Shown in pieces: positions 35,899 to 45,182 of a stretch of 64,000 bases of DNA (within the stretch, counting starts at the first letter, position 1; the number at the start of each line of letters is the position of its first letter). The stretch is from NCBI GenBank assembly GCA_902587165.1, contig CACIKF010000004.1, positions 55,682 to 119,681 on the forward strand, in the 5' to 3' direction. The translations under genes were made by a program, and so were the position numbers. The stretch is from Puniceicoccaceae bacterium (lineage in GTDB: Bacteria > Verrucomicrobiota > Verrucomicrobiia > Opitutales > Coraliomargaritaceae). Below the pieces are notes generated by a model. That model saw only the letters and a list, made by a program, of their open reading frames with translations. It was not told the DNA's origin and did not search any database.

Positions 35899-38800
35899 AT
35901 GATTAGAAGCATTCTTCTTGTTACTTCTGCATGTCTTTGCGTGTTTTCATTTGTAAGTCAATCATCAGCACAGAACTACCTTCATAACTGGCAATTCGCA
36001 GACTCTAATAATACAAATCTTAAAGATGCAGCGAATTCAGGCACCTCTGCTATACCTTTCCAATATGGCGGACCCAAAGTGCAAAATGGTTTGTTAAATA
36101 TCGGTCAAACTAATGCATACAAATATCCTACTTCAGGAACCCTTAATACAAAAGTAACAAGAAAGGCAATCTCCACAACTGCAATTATTGATTCGGGCAT
36201 ATACCGTTTGTCTTTCCGGGTTGATGAATGGAATCTAACAGGTGCGGGCAAAAATAATGGCGTTGGCGTACAATTTGGTAGTGCTAACGGCTTGATGCGC
36301 GTCGATTTTGAGGTGAGTAATAACAACACCGACATTCGCGTACAATCTGCAGCGAGTAATCACGAAGAATTGTATTCAGCTATAGGTGACAAACAAACTG
36401 GGCTCGGTGATACGGGTTTAATTAGTGCCGGCAGTGGGGTCATAGTTGAAGTAACAACTGACTTGTATACGGGTATCTGGAGTTCGCGTGCTAAAGTGGA
36501 AGGCGCGGGAGAGACTTGGTATCCCTTGGTTACAGACGGATTGGGTTTTACTGAGTTGGATAGAGTTGAATTGGTTTTAGATGGCTCGAACGCTAATGTA
36601 GATGGCGATACAGGATGGAAGGCTGGTAACTTCGTTCGCTTGGATTACATAACCGTTGAGAAGCTTTCATACAGCTATACTCAGAAATGGGATTTTGAAG
36701 ACGCCAATGGAAGTAGTTTGACTGCAACGACTAACAGTGGATTTGACGGTGCACTCTGGGATTCTGATGGGCCACGTTTGCAGAGTGGAAACTTAAACAT
36801 TGGAGATACACCTGGTTTCAAGTGGCAGACGCCTGGTGTCAATGGTGGTAGTTACATAGACAGTACCATTACCAAGACTGCGGCTTTCGGAGATGCTCTA
36901 GAACGTGGTATTTATCGTATGGAGTTTCGTGTAGCGGACTGGGATTTTGATGGCACGAATCCAGATGGTCAAGGCACGACGAATAACGGTATCAAGATTC
37001 AGATAGGAAGCAGTACTGGAATGGCTTCACTTGAATTTGAGCCGAATGGCAGCGGCTCAGACGTGCGTGTCCGATCTGCCGGTAGTAATAACGGAAGTTT
37101 GTCTGGCACGGATGTTGAATACGGGGCGGGCACTCAGGGACTAGTTGGTACGAAAGGTGTAATTGTACAACTAACGGCTAATTTGTATACTGGTGAGTGG
37201 AGCACGCGCGCTAGAGTTGATAGTAATGGAACAGCATGGTCCGACTTGGTTACAAACGGCACGGGCTTTCATAGTATTGATCAAGTTAAGCTCGTTGCTG
37301 AAGGTGTAAACGGCTCGGGCTGGGAAGCCGGTCATTTTGTGAAACTCGACTATATTTCAATCAAACCTCTTGAAGCTAATGTTGTACACGACTGGCAATT
37401 CAACAACGAGGGTGTGGAACTCTCTTCGGTGGAAAATGCTGGAGCAGATGATGCCAGCTTCAGTGACTCATCAACGTATCAATTCAGTACTAGGTCGGAT
37501 GGATCTCTTCTCTTTGGAAACCCTGACTCCACAGGTTCTGCAAGTCTAGACGCGACCGTAACTCGTACGGCTGATTTCAATCAAGCTCGTGACTCGGGTA
37601 CGTATTTAATGGAGTTTCGTATCAATGAATGGGAGTTTGACGCAGATGGTAATGGTTCTGGTGTGACGGGTAATGGGATTAAAATCGTGGCTGGTGATGC
37701 ACCCAGTCTCGTTACCATTGAGTTTGAAGTTTCAAATAACAATGACCACGTCCGTGTTCGATCGCAGGGCAGTGATTCCGGTAGCTTAACGGGAACCGAT
37801 ACACAAAGCCAATTGGGAGATCTACTTTTTTTGGATTCAGTCGCGACAGGCTCTTCGGTCGTTGTGCAACTTTTGGCAAATCTGGATACTGGCGTTTGGA
37901 ATACACGCGCAAAGTTAGACGTTGATAGCGCAAACTGGATTGATCTAGTACAAGATGGTACGGGTTTCACTTCTCTGGATACACTTCGAATTGTAGCTGA
38001 CGGATCATCGAGCCAATGGCAGGCGGGTGAGTTTGCCACGCTTGATTATCTTACAGTTCGTGAAGTGGGTAACTTTATCCAAAACTGGCAGTTTGACGAT
38101 GCCAACGGCACTACTTTCCCGAATACTACCAACACTGGTGGTGATCGTGCTGTTTGGACCCAGAATGGTCCAAGGACATTCAATGGTGTGTTAAATATAG
38201 GTGATACAGAATACTATAAATGGAATGAAAATGATGGGACTGAAGGTACGACCTATACAAATAAAACTACGTATCGTGCAACCTACTTCAATCGACCCCT
38301 GACTACGGGAACCTATCGTTTGGAATTTCGTGTGGCTGATTGGGATATGGATGGTAACAATGATGGCCAAGGCACTACTGGTAATGGTATATTCATACAG
38401 TTTGGTAGTAATGATGGCCTCGCAAATTTGAACTTCGAAACAGCTCAATTGAATAATATTACTGGATTGTATGATGATATTCGGGTCCGCTCGGATGGTA
38501 GCACAAACGGCACATTGGATGGTTCAAACAAACAAAATCAGCTCGGTGATCAAGAAGATCTTGATGGGGACAACGCAGTTATTGTGCAGTTGACTGCAAA
38601 TTTGGATACGGGGATTTGGTCCTCGAGGACCAAGATTGAAGATTCCAACAACACCTGGCGTGATTTAGTTACTGATGGCACCGGCTTTAATAAACTGGAT
38701 ACGGTTAAATTAGTCCTCGACGGAAGTGCTGCCGAGTGGGAAGCCGGTGAGTTTATTCTATTAGACTACATTACAGTAGAGCGACTCTCTGCTGCCGTGC

Positions 38801-39204
38801 CTTATCTCTTTGCTGACTGGATAAGCGATTACACTACAGGAACAAATACTGCTTTTAATGAAGATGCGGATGGAGACGGTAAGGAGAATGGTCTGGAGCA
38901 TGCCTTCTCTACCGACCCATTGGTGAGAGACACCTCTGGCATCTCTCAGTTAGCTGTTGTCGGAAACACCACAAGCTTTACGCACCCGCTTAATCCAGTT
39001 ATAGCTGAAGATATCAGCGTTACTTACGAGTGGTCTACTGATTTGCAGACTTTCCATGTAAATGGCGCGACGGTCGAAGGCACAAAAGTAACATTCACAT
39101 CTTCGGAGAACCTACAGATATTGTTAAATACTGTGACAGCAAATATTACCGGGACTATGCCTACTAGTCTTTTCGTTCGTGTTTCGGTATCTCAATCGGA
39201 TTGA
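35899..39204 (+). CDS. Secreted four-repeat beta-sandwich protein with calcium-binding C-terminus
   Basis: A 1101-residue exported protein. A signal peptide (about 1-25, ending SSAQ) is followed by four tandem repeats of about 235 residues, beginning near 35974, 36671, 37378 and 38071 with related starts (NYLHNWQFADSN, YTQKWDFEDANG, VVHDWQFNNEG, FIQNWQFDDANG). Each repeat contains a GNGI-type turn, FRVADWD- or FRVDEWN-like strand and an LDYITVE-like end, suggesting lectin-type sandwiches. The C-terminal part has DADGDGKENGLEHAFSTDP, a thrombospondin type-3-like calcium loop with the EHAF-TDP wording common in Verrucomicrobia, and a final STDL-type domain. No catalytic motif was recognised; carbohydrate binding or surface display is likely. 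Confidence 0.7.
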   Translation: MIRSILLVTSACLCVFSFVSQSSAQNYLHNWQFADSNNTNLKDAANSGTSAIPFQYGGPKVQNGLLNIGQTNAYKYPTSGTLNTKVTRKAISTTAIIDSGIYRLSFRVDEWNLTGAGKNNGVGVQFGSANGLMRVDFEVSNNNTDIRVQSAASNHEELYSAIGDKQTGLGDTGLISAGSGVIVEVTTDLYTGIWSSRAKVEGAGETWYPLVTDGLGFTELDRVELVLDGSNANVDGDTGWKAGNFVRLDYITVEKLSYSYTQKWDFEDANGSSLTATTNSGFDGALWDSDGPRLQSGNLNIGDTPGFKWQTPGVNGGSYIDSTITKTAAFGDALERGIYRMEFRVADWDFDGTNPDGQGTTNNGIKIQIGSSTGMASLEFEPNGSGSDVRVRSAGSNNGSLSGTDVEYGAGTQGLVGTKGVIVQLTANLYTGEWSTRARVDSNGTAWSDLVTNGTGFHSIDQVKLVAEGVNGSGWEAGHFVKLDYISIKPLEANVVHDWQFNNEGVELSSVENAGADDASFSDSSTYQFSTRSDGSLLFGNPDSTGSASLDATVTRTADFNQARDSGTYLMEFRINEWEFDADGNGSGVTGNGIKIVAGDAPSLVTIEFEVSNNNDHVRVRSQGSDSGSLTGTDTQSQLGDLLFLDSVATGSSVVVQLLANLDTGVWNTRAKLDVDSANWIDLVQDGTGFTSLDTLRIVADGSSSQWQAGEFATLDYLTVREVGNFIQNWQFDDANGTTFPNTTNTGGDRAVWTQNGPRTFNGVLNIGDTEYYKWNENDGTEGTTYTNKTTYRATYFNRPLTTGTYRLEFRVADWDMDGNNDGQGTTGNGIFIQFGSNDGLANLNFETAQLNNITGLYDDIRVRSDGSTNGTLDGSNKQNQLGDQEDLDGDNAVIVQLTANLDTGIWSSRTKIEDSNNTWRDLVTDGTGFNKLDTVKLVLDGSAAEWEAGEFILLDYITVERLSAAVPYLFADWISDYTTGTNTAFNEDADGDGKENGLEHAFSTDPLVRDTSGISQLAVVGNTTSFTHPLNPVIAEDISVTYEWSTDLQTFHVNGATVEGTKVTFTSSENLQILLNTVTANITGTMPTSLFVRVSVSQSD

Positions 39205-39263
39205 GGAAAGACCAGTGGTCATTCTAAAACTTACCTTAGGCTTAATCTGCTGGGTTATTTCCA

Positions 39264-39319
39264 CTGTTTCTAACTAGTAAGAGGCGCAGGTGGCATAAAT
39301 TAGATTGCCCATACATAAG
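39264..39319. repeat. Intergenic repeat, copy 2
   Basis: About 56 bp matching the copy at 35590-35641 with two single-base insertions. It lies 60 bp after the stop codon of the four-repeat protein, between two convergent genes. Function unknown; no clear hairpin. Confidence 0.5.
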
Positions 39320-39333
39320 CTTATGCAAGTAAC

Positions 39334-39378
39334 GTAAAGGGGCGTCTATCTACTTCAACAATATGTATAGACACGCCT
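39334..39378 (-). terminator. Probable terminator of the beta-helix gene
   Basis: On the minus strand AGGCGTGTCTAT (39367-39378) can pair with ATAGACGCC downstream, forming a stem that overlaps the stop codon, with one bulge of two bases. It is followed by CCTTTACG rather than a long T run, so termination efficiency is uncertain. Confidence 0.4.
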
Positions 39379-41521
39379 ACTTTAGGCGTCCCATTTGTTC
39401 GAACAGTATAGGCTTAAAGCCTCTAATCTTTTTGTAAACTAGGGCATCAGCATTAAATCCGTAATTTCCGCCGCGATAATCACACAATCCTGGGTCCTCT
39501 TTTGTCGCCCAATTATTTTTAGCAATTAAAACCTTAGAGTTATCTTTGATACCAGTGTTAGTATCTACATTGCGTTCCATTAGGATATCATTATTAGGAT
39601 GCAATAACACGTTGTTATATACGTAACTCACGGGACGAAAAAAATCGTCCTTTTCTTTTTTGGATAACCACGCCTCAAAATCTTTATATTTTCTATGAGG
39701 CGTATTTTCTATCTTACCATTGCCATAGGCTTCTAATACTGGGCTCCATCGTTCAATCCACATCTCATCCTTTGGTCTAGTGCCCTGCCGATACATCTGA
39801 ACACAATCGATCATCAGATTATTGAAAGTGCGGCACTCTCCCCCACCGTTGACATCAATTGCTGACCTATCTGTGGCCACTCCTACATTACGAAAAACAT
39901 TTCCTGAGATCTCAACACCCCAAGAAAAATTATCGGGATAAACTCCAATCGTAGGAATGTCGTGGAAGTAATTGTTGATGATTCTCAATCCCCTACACTG
40001 CGGAGTAGCACCAGTTCCGATGTATAATGCGCCGCCATCGAGTTTGTGGTATTTAGGTAGATCGTATATCTCATTAAATTCGACCGTAACATCATTTGAT
40101 TTCCTGATTAAGATGCCAAAATGAGTAGCGTCGTGTATCTCATTATGAGCAACACGGTGCCCAACTCCATAAATGCTCACAGCTGCCATTTGGGATTTTT
40201 GTTCCCAGCCAAAATCGTGTATATGGCAATTTATAACCTCATTATCAGCTGGCTCTAAGCTTGATAGATTTCCTCCCTTTAATCGGATGCCAAATGCGCC
40301 TACACCATGCACGTGAGAGTTCAAAATTTGTATAGACTTCCCAGAAGCATCAATTCCTCCCTTAGAGAAGTTTGATAATTGGCATCTATTAACAGTAATC
40401 TCTTGGCACTTATTGATGACTATTCCATGGTTTCTACCAAACGAAAAATTAAGGTCCTCAAAAGTAATATTTGAAGTATTTTTTACCTCAATCATTGGCG
40501 TCTCCAAGCTAGTGAGCATCAGCCCAGATAAATCCTCATCACCAAAAAAATAGATTAGAGCATTTTTTCGATCGATCCAGTATTCTCCAATATGATCTAT
40601 TTCTTCAGGGATATTTTCGAAATAGAAATGCGGCAAGCGTATCGAATCGCCCTGACATATGCCTGACAGTTCCGGGTATGCTAAAGTAATGTGGCGATTT
40701 TCTAGATCTACCGATTCGATACGATTGTAAGTCCATTCCCAAGTGGAACTTAAGACGCCATCGAGCCAGATATTTTCGACATCGTGCCAATATTTCATAC
40801 GATCAAAAGCAACTTGAAAGGTGCCTCCACGCCCATCTTTTACATTTTTGAATGCATCACCTGGATCGATCACTTTTTCCAAGGTAACTTCCCCTAAAAT
40901 GGATGTCTTATCTAATATAGATTGAACCTTTATTTCATAACCTCGTAACGGTCTTGGCTCAGAAGTATAATGTTTATATAACATATACGGACTCGCTTCA
41001 TTATAGTTGGGCCATCGCGCTAATGTCTGTCTCTCACGTTTCTTATAAAGGCGAGGCGGAGGGATTCTACCAGGGGGCTCTAAATTAGGCCCCCAGGCAT
41101 GCCTTGCATGCTCTCCTAAATCAATCCCACCATTCGTATATAAATCATAAACTCTTAGTCTTTGCGTAACTGATTCATCGACTAAATGGCTAAGGAATTC
41201 CTCATCTTCTACAGAAAGAAATTTATTTTCATCTAGTTGGATAGCTCCAAGGAACTCGACGTGTTCCCCATGGGCAGGGCGGATCGTGAGGTTTGTATCA
41301 AATCTACCAAAAACAATTCCTGCCTCTAGTTTATAAACACCCTCTCGAATTTCAATAATGTAAGGCTTTTGAGAATATGTTTTTCGAAGTTTTCGAATAT
41401 GGTCTCGCGCTGATTCTAGATCCTTAAATTCACCGCTTGGTGATACCTCTATAATATTTTCTGAGAATAAATAAGTCTTAAATAAACAAAATAGGAAAAA
41501 AAGTATAATCTTTGGTTTCAT
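39377..41521 (-). CDS. Right-handed beta-helix protein, GH141-like
   Basis: A 714-residue secreted protein. A signal peptide (1-20, ending YLFSE) precedes a Pfam-style beta-helix start (ESARDHIRKLRK, IEIREGVYKLE). Between residues about 150 and 330 sit PPPRLYKKRERQTLARWPN and YFENIPEEIDHIGEYWID, patterns recalled from GH141 enzymes and their relatives. The parallel helix itself follows (about 340-560: NITFEDLNFSFGRNHGIVI, NRCQLSNFSKGGID and similar turns), and the end GFKPILFEQMGRL also fits. Known GH141 activities include alpha-L-fucosidase and xylanase, so a role in fucan breakdown is plausible. A polysaccharide lyase or unknown beta-helix hydrolase cannot be excluded. Confidence 0.6.
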   Translation of the reverse strand: MKPKIILFFLFCLFKTYLFSENIIEVSPSGEFKDLESARDHIRKLRKTYSQKPYIIEIREGVYKLEAGIVFGRFDTNLTIRPAHGEHVEFLGAIQLDENKFLSVEDEEFLSHLVDESVTQRLRVYDLYTNGGIDLGEHARHAWGPNLEPPGRIPPPRLYKKRERQTLARWPNYNEASPYMLYKHYTSEPRPLRGYEIKVQSILDKTSILGEVTLEKVIDPGDAFKNVKDGRGGTFQVAFDRMKYWHDVENIWLDGVLSSTWEWTYNRIESVDLENRHITLAYPELSGICQGDSIRLPHFYFENIPEEIDHIGEYWIDRKNALIYFFGDEDLSGLMLTSLETPMIEVKNTSNITFEDLNFSFGRNHGIVINKCQEITVNRCQLSNFSKGGIDASGKSIQILNSHVHGVGAFGIRLKGGNLSSLEPADNEVINCHIHDFGWEQKSQMAAVSIYGVGHRVAHNEIHDATHFGILIRKSNDVTVEFNEIYDLPKYHKLDGGALYIGTGATPQCRGLRIINNYFHDIPTIGVYPDNFSWGVEISGNVFRNVGVATDRSAIDVNGGGECRTFNNLMIDCVQMYRQGTRPKDEMWIERWSPVLEAYGNGKIENTPHRKYKDFEAWLSKKEKDDFFRPVSYVYNNVLLHPNNDILMERNVDTNTGIKDNSKVLIAKNNWATKEDPGLCDYRGGNYGFNADALVYKKIRGFKPILFEQMGRLK

Positions 41522-41626
41522 GATATAAAGGTCGATTTATATGTCGGTCGTTTGCCCAATCGAAAATGAGCTTTGTAAGATCGAAATCCACGTAAAAGAA
41601 GCCTATAACATGCCTACAAACACAAA

Positions 41627-41672
41627 GATCCAACCCGCGGATGCGGATTGGATCCTGAGTAGCGAGCTACTC
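41627..41672 (-). terminator. Double hairpin terminator of the 976-residue gene
   Basis: Two consecutive hairpins lie 28-73 bp past the stop codon: GAGTAGC/GCTACTC with a two-base loop (41657-41672), then GATCCAATCCGC/GCGGGTTGGATC with a four-base loop and one mismatch (41627-41654). On the minus strand the second is followed by TTTGTGTTTG. It separates this gene from the beta-helix gene downstream. Confidence 0.75.
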
Positions 41673-41699
41673 ACTACGTGTTAGTTGGGCTAAACTATA

Positions 41700-44630
41700 T
41701 TAGTCTGCTAGCTTCACACGGAAGAACTGAGTATCATCGCTAGGATCAAGAGTCACAGTAAAGTCTACTTCATCTCCCAGATCTGACCATGAGCTTAGGT
41801 CACTACTTTCTTCCATTTGTAGACTTACTGTAGCTGAACCCTCAGATACTGCTATCATAGTAGAACCTGCTCTTAAGTCCTGAAGGTCTGATAGTGTTGG
41901 AGCCGCAGCGAGATTAGCTATAGCTGTGTCTCGTGCTGCCTCCGCGATAGCTTGAGCAGAAAGCGCGTTGTCTCTTTCAGTTACAACAGCGGTATGGTCA
42001 GCCAACGAGGGTCCTCCATCGTCAACGGTATAACTGTTTTCTGCTAGCCATCCGCTTAGGTTGATTTTCCCGTCTGCCGAACTAAGACTTAGTGAACTAT
42101 TTATAACACTGTCATTAAGACCATTGTGTTCGTCAGAGTTGTCGCCGACATTATCACCATCTGTGTCAACCCATTCTGTTGAGTTGGAGGGGAAGAGGTC
42201 TAGACCATCAGGATAACCGTCTCCATCTGCGTCGATGGCTGCTCCAAATTCAAGTGCATAACTTTTGAAGCCGATTGTAGCATAATTATCCGTAACTGCT
42301 GCTTGGTAATCAACATCTCCGGGTGTCCCAGATTCAGGAGTATTTTCTGAATGACTTCCCCACTGTTGAAATGTAAGAACAACAGCCTGGACATTTGGAA
42401 CTGTACTATTGGGGTTTCCACTTATAACATCATGAAAACCATAACCACCAGCTGAATGTTGAGCAGGATTTGCGACAAACATCACATTGTTCACAGGGTC
42501 GCTACCAGTACGATAATAGTATGTGATCGTATCAGTCGCACTGTCGTATGATTGTACGACCGTTAGTGTCTCATTTTCATCATTGAATACATTGCCACTA
42601 TCTGGAAGAAGCGTATTGATGACGTTACTTGAATTGGTGCCGTTATTACCACTTACACCAGGTGCTAATTTATTGCTGTCGCCAGTCTGAAAATTGAATG
42701 TGTATTCAGGGGCAACAGTCATTCCACCCCCAGCGAATGTTACTGTTGGTTCATCGACATAACCATATCCATCATTTGTAATTTCAACATTTAAGACTGC
42801 AGTATTGTCTGCATTCATATTTTTGACAATAGCCGTAGCAGTGACTCCACCATTCTCAGTCGAAGTCCCTGGAGGAGAAATTGTAATGGTCACAGGAACG
42901 TCACTTGCAGGATCAAATGTGCCGCCAGAAGTTATGATTATTCCATTACTTGAACTAGTCACATCGTTGGGACTTCTAAACTTGGACGGGCCATTGAAAT
43001 CGTCGAAGGTAGTGTGCCGGTAGTCAGCCCACCAGTGTGAAAATTTAATCCTACCTCCAGGAGAAATTGTGATTTGAACATATCCATCACTTCCCCTGGA
43101 TCTTATCATTAAGTCAGCTTCGCCATCCCTGAAATCAATCAAATCAAAAACATATGTAGCTTCATAATCGTCAGGATTAGTAAGCCTAGGCTCAACTGAT
43201 CCAAAACCAAGCGCAGTGAGTGTAACAGAACCTCCGGATGTAGTAGCAGGGTTGCCACTTTTTTCCGATTGTAACACGGGATAATTAAGCGTCGGGTGAG
43301 TTGTAATTGAGGAATTAACCGCATTAGGGTCTGTTATTCCTAAACCACCAACATACCAATCGCCCCAGCCTAAGCCAGTACTGTCGGCGTGAAGGGTTAC
43401 AGCAGGGTCGAAGTCTTCAGACCAAGGGCTGATGCCTATGCCTGTTTCCGTTGCGCTGGTTCGTGTCGCATTAGCACGGAACTCTCTTACTCCATAGTTG
43501 TAGCCTCTTGATTGTTGCCTTGAGCTTGTCTCCAATAAAAAACCGACTTGCTCTATGTTAGTAAGATCCGATCCAGCTACAGTTGTAGCTCCGGTTGTAA
43601 ATGATTTTGTAATGCCAGGTGTAGATGTAGTGTCATCTACGGCAGACACCGACCCAGAGACATCCACAATCAAGTTGGTAGGACCGTCGCTAGCGCTATG
43701 GAATGCTCTTGATGGTGATACTATGTTCTCCATTTTTGTCCAAATGGTGCGCGAAGCATCTACAGTTAAGTCGAAAATTCTCGTTCCATTGCCATTACCA
43801 TCCGTAGCAAAGCTACCTAGATCTACAGTGTGAAGGGTACCCGCATAATATTCACCATTTGCCTTTACTATAGGCCTATAATTGGCAAGCGATGCTATGT
43901 TTTGATCGCCATTTCCAGCAGAACCCATGAAAGCAGGAACCGCAAGCCGAGCGTAAATATTGTTGTTTCTACGAAATTCCCAGCTCTCACCCGCTGCGAG
44001 AGTTAAAGGTGCTACGTAATTTGGAGTATTAGCGGCTACATAATCAGGGTCTCCTAGGGCGCCAGATGCGGCTACACCGGTTTGTGCCCCTACATCAAAC
44101 ATAAATAAACCTCGTGCCAAAATATCATTCCCCCCATTGCCTGTAGCAGGCTGAGCGGCCACATAGCCATCTGCACCTTCTACTCCGACTTGAGCTTGTG
44201 CTGCTGTACCAATATCGTCTGCATCTACATCAATCATACGAATACGATAACCATTACCCCATTCGTTATGAATACCAAGTGTGGCTTGAGAACTATCACG
44301 GGTTATACCCATATAAACCTTTGGTCCAACATATGTTGTTAATTTAGTACCAGAATTGTTTCCCTTCTGTTCACCATAAACTACAGAATCATTAGATGGG
44401 TCAAAGTTAGTGGTCCATCCACTGTTCCAGCCTGACCCATCTCCGATATCATCAGGTGCATCGGGGTAAACATCATAACCACTACCGTTGAATGTAGTAG
44501 CGGACATTACCGGATAAGAATTGCTTACAGTTTTTACCGAAAAAATTTCTTCTGACAACCAGTTAGCATGCGAAGAAACGGCAATTACCACGAAAGCAGT
44601 GGCAAGCTTTATTACAGAGGGTATATTCAT
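41700..44630 (-). CDS. Large secreted protein with type-3 calcium repeats
   Basis: A 976-residue exported protein. A signal peptide (1-22, ending SSHA) precedes an unrecognised beta-rich body: residues about 25-400 and 400-780 each look like lectin or laminin-G-type sandwiches (WSEDFDPAVTLHADSTGLGWGDW near 402). At about 800-840 come thrombospondin type-3-like calcium loops (DADGDGYPDGLDLFPSN, DTDGDNVGDNSDEHNG). A short coiled stretch (AVVTERDNALSAQAIAEAARDT, split here as NALSAQAIAEAARDT) and a C-terminal domain ending SSDLSSWSDLGD ... FFRVKLAD follow, the last being common in Verrucomicrobia. It also carries short DYVAA/ATGNGG inserts shared with the giant protein. No catalytic motif seen; surface binding or adhesion is likely. 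Confidence 0.65.
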   Translation of the reverse strand: MNIPSVIKLATAFVVIAVSSHANWLSEEIFSVKTVSNSYPVMSATTFNGSGYDVYPDAPDDIGDGSGWNSGWTTNFDPSNDSVVYGEQKGNNSGTKLTTYVGPKVYMGITRDSSQATLGIHNEWGNGYRIRMIDVDADDIGTAAQAQVGVEGADGYVAAQPATGNGGNDILARGLFMFDVGAQTGVAASGALGDPDYVAANTPNYVAPLTLAAGESWEFRRNNNIYARLAVPAFMGSAGNGDQNIASLANYRPIVKANGEYYAGTLHTVDLGSFATDGNGNGTRIFDLTVDASRTIWTKMENIVSPSRAFHSASDGPTNLIVDVSGSVSAVDDTTSTPGITKSFTTGATTVAGSDLTNIEQVGFLLETSSRQQSRGYNYGVREFRANATRTSATETGIGISPWSEDFDPAVTLHADSTGLGWGDWYVGGLGITDPNAVNSSITTHPTLNYPVLQSEKSGNPATTSGGSVTLTALGFGSVEPRLTNPDDYEATYVFDLIDFRDGEADLMIRSRGSDGYVQITISPGGRIKFSHWWADYRHTTFDDFNGPSKFRSPNDVTSSSNGIIITSGGTFDPASDVPVTITISPPGTSTENGGVTATAIVKNMNADNTAVLNVEITNDGYGYVDEPTVTFAGGGMTVAPEYTFNFQTGDSNKLAPGVSGNNGTNSSNVINTLLPDSGNVFNDENETLTVVQSYDSATDTITYYYRTGSDPVNNVMFVANPAQHSAGGYGFHDVISGNPNSTVPNVQAVVLTFQQWGSHSENTPESGTPGDVDYQAAVTDNYATIGFKSYALEFGAAIDADGDGYPDGLDLFPSNSTEWVDTDGDNVGDNSDEHNGLNDSVINSSLSLSSADGKINLSGWLAENSYTVDDGGPSLADHTAVVTERDNALSAQAIAEAARDTAIANLAAAPTLSDLQDLRAGSTMIAVSEGSATVSLQMEESSDLSSWSDLGDEVDFTVTLDPSDDTQFFRVKLAD

Positions 44631-45182
44631 ATAATTAGGGGGTTAAAAAGACAAAAAAGAATTATCCTAATTTAATAGTAACAAATTGTACATAAAGTTA
44701 CAAGTGAATAATGTAGCATAAGTAAAAAAAGGGTTAAATTTTCTAACAAACATAGCTAATTGCATTAAATTGCGATATTAGGTTCTGCCTATGCGGGCAT
44801 GTAGAAGGAGTAGCCTTGGAATGCTCAATCGGGCCCGCGGGCATGCCTTTTACACTACCCTTGCTCTATCTACTGGTAGCACAGAGTCCATGTGAGGACT
44901 GGCGTTTACTAGCTATTATCCACAGCGCCAGCTACACGACATAAATATCCCCTTGGTGGGCTTAATAAATCGCTTAAAAGTAAATAAGACTAGTTGCACA
45001 ATACTTGCCTGTTTAAAATACCCAGTAAGTAACGAGCACTTTCTCAGTTTTATATTTTTAAATCTCTATCGATTCAAAATCATCAACAGTGTGATCATTC
45101 CTCATTTATAGAAAAATATAATGTAATTACACCTTGTTCATACAAGCTCACACAAAATATACCTTACTTTAATTACTGTTTT
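44631..45182. other. 552-bp non-coding region
   Basis: No supported gene on either strand. The left part is AT-rich and should contain the promoter of the 976-residue gene; the right part that of the NADH dehydrogenase gene. A short direct repeat GCGGGCATG occurs near 44787 and 44837. A stretch near 44928 weakly resembles the intergenic repeat at 35590 but is not counted as a copy. Confidence 0.5.
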
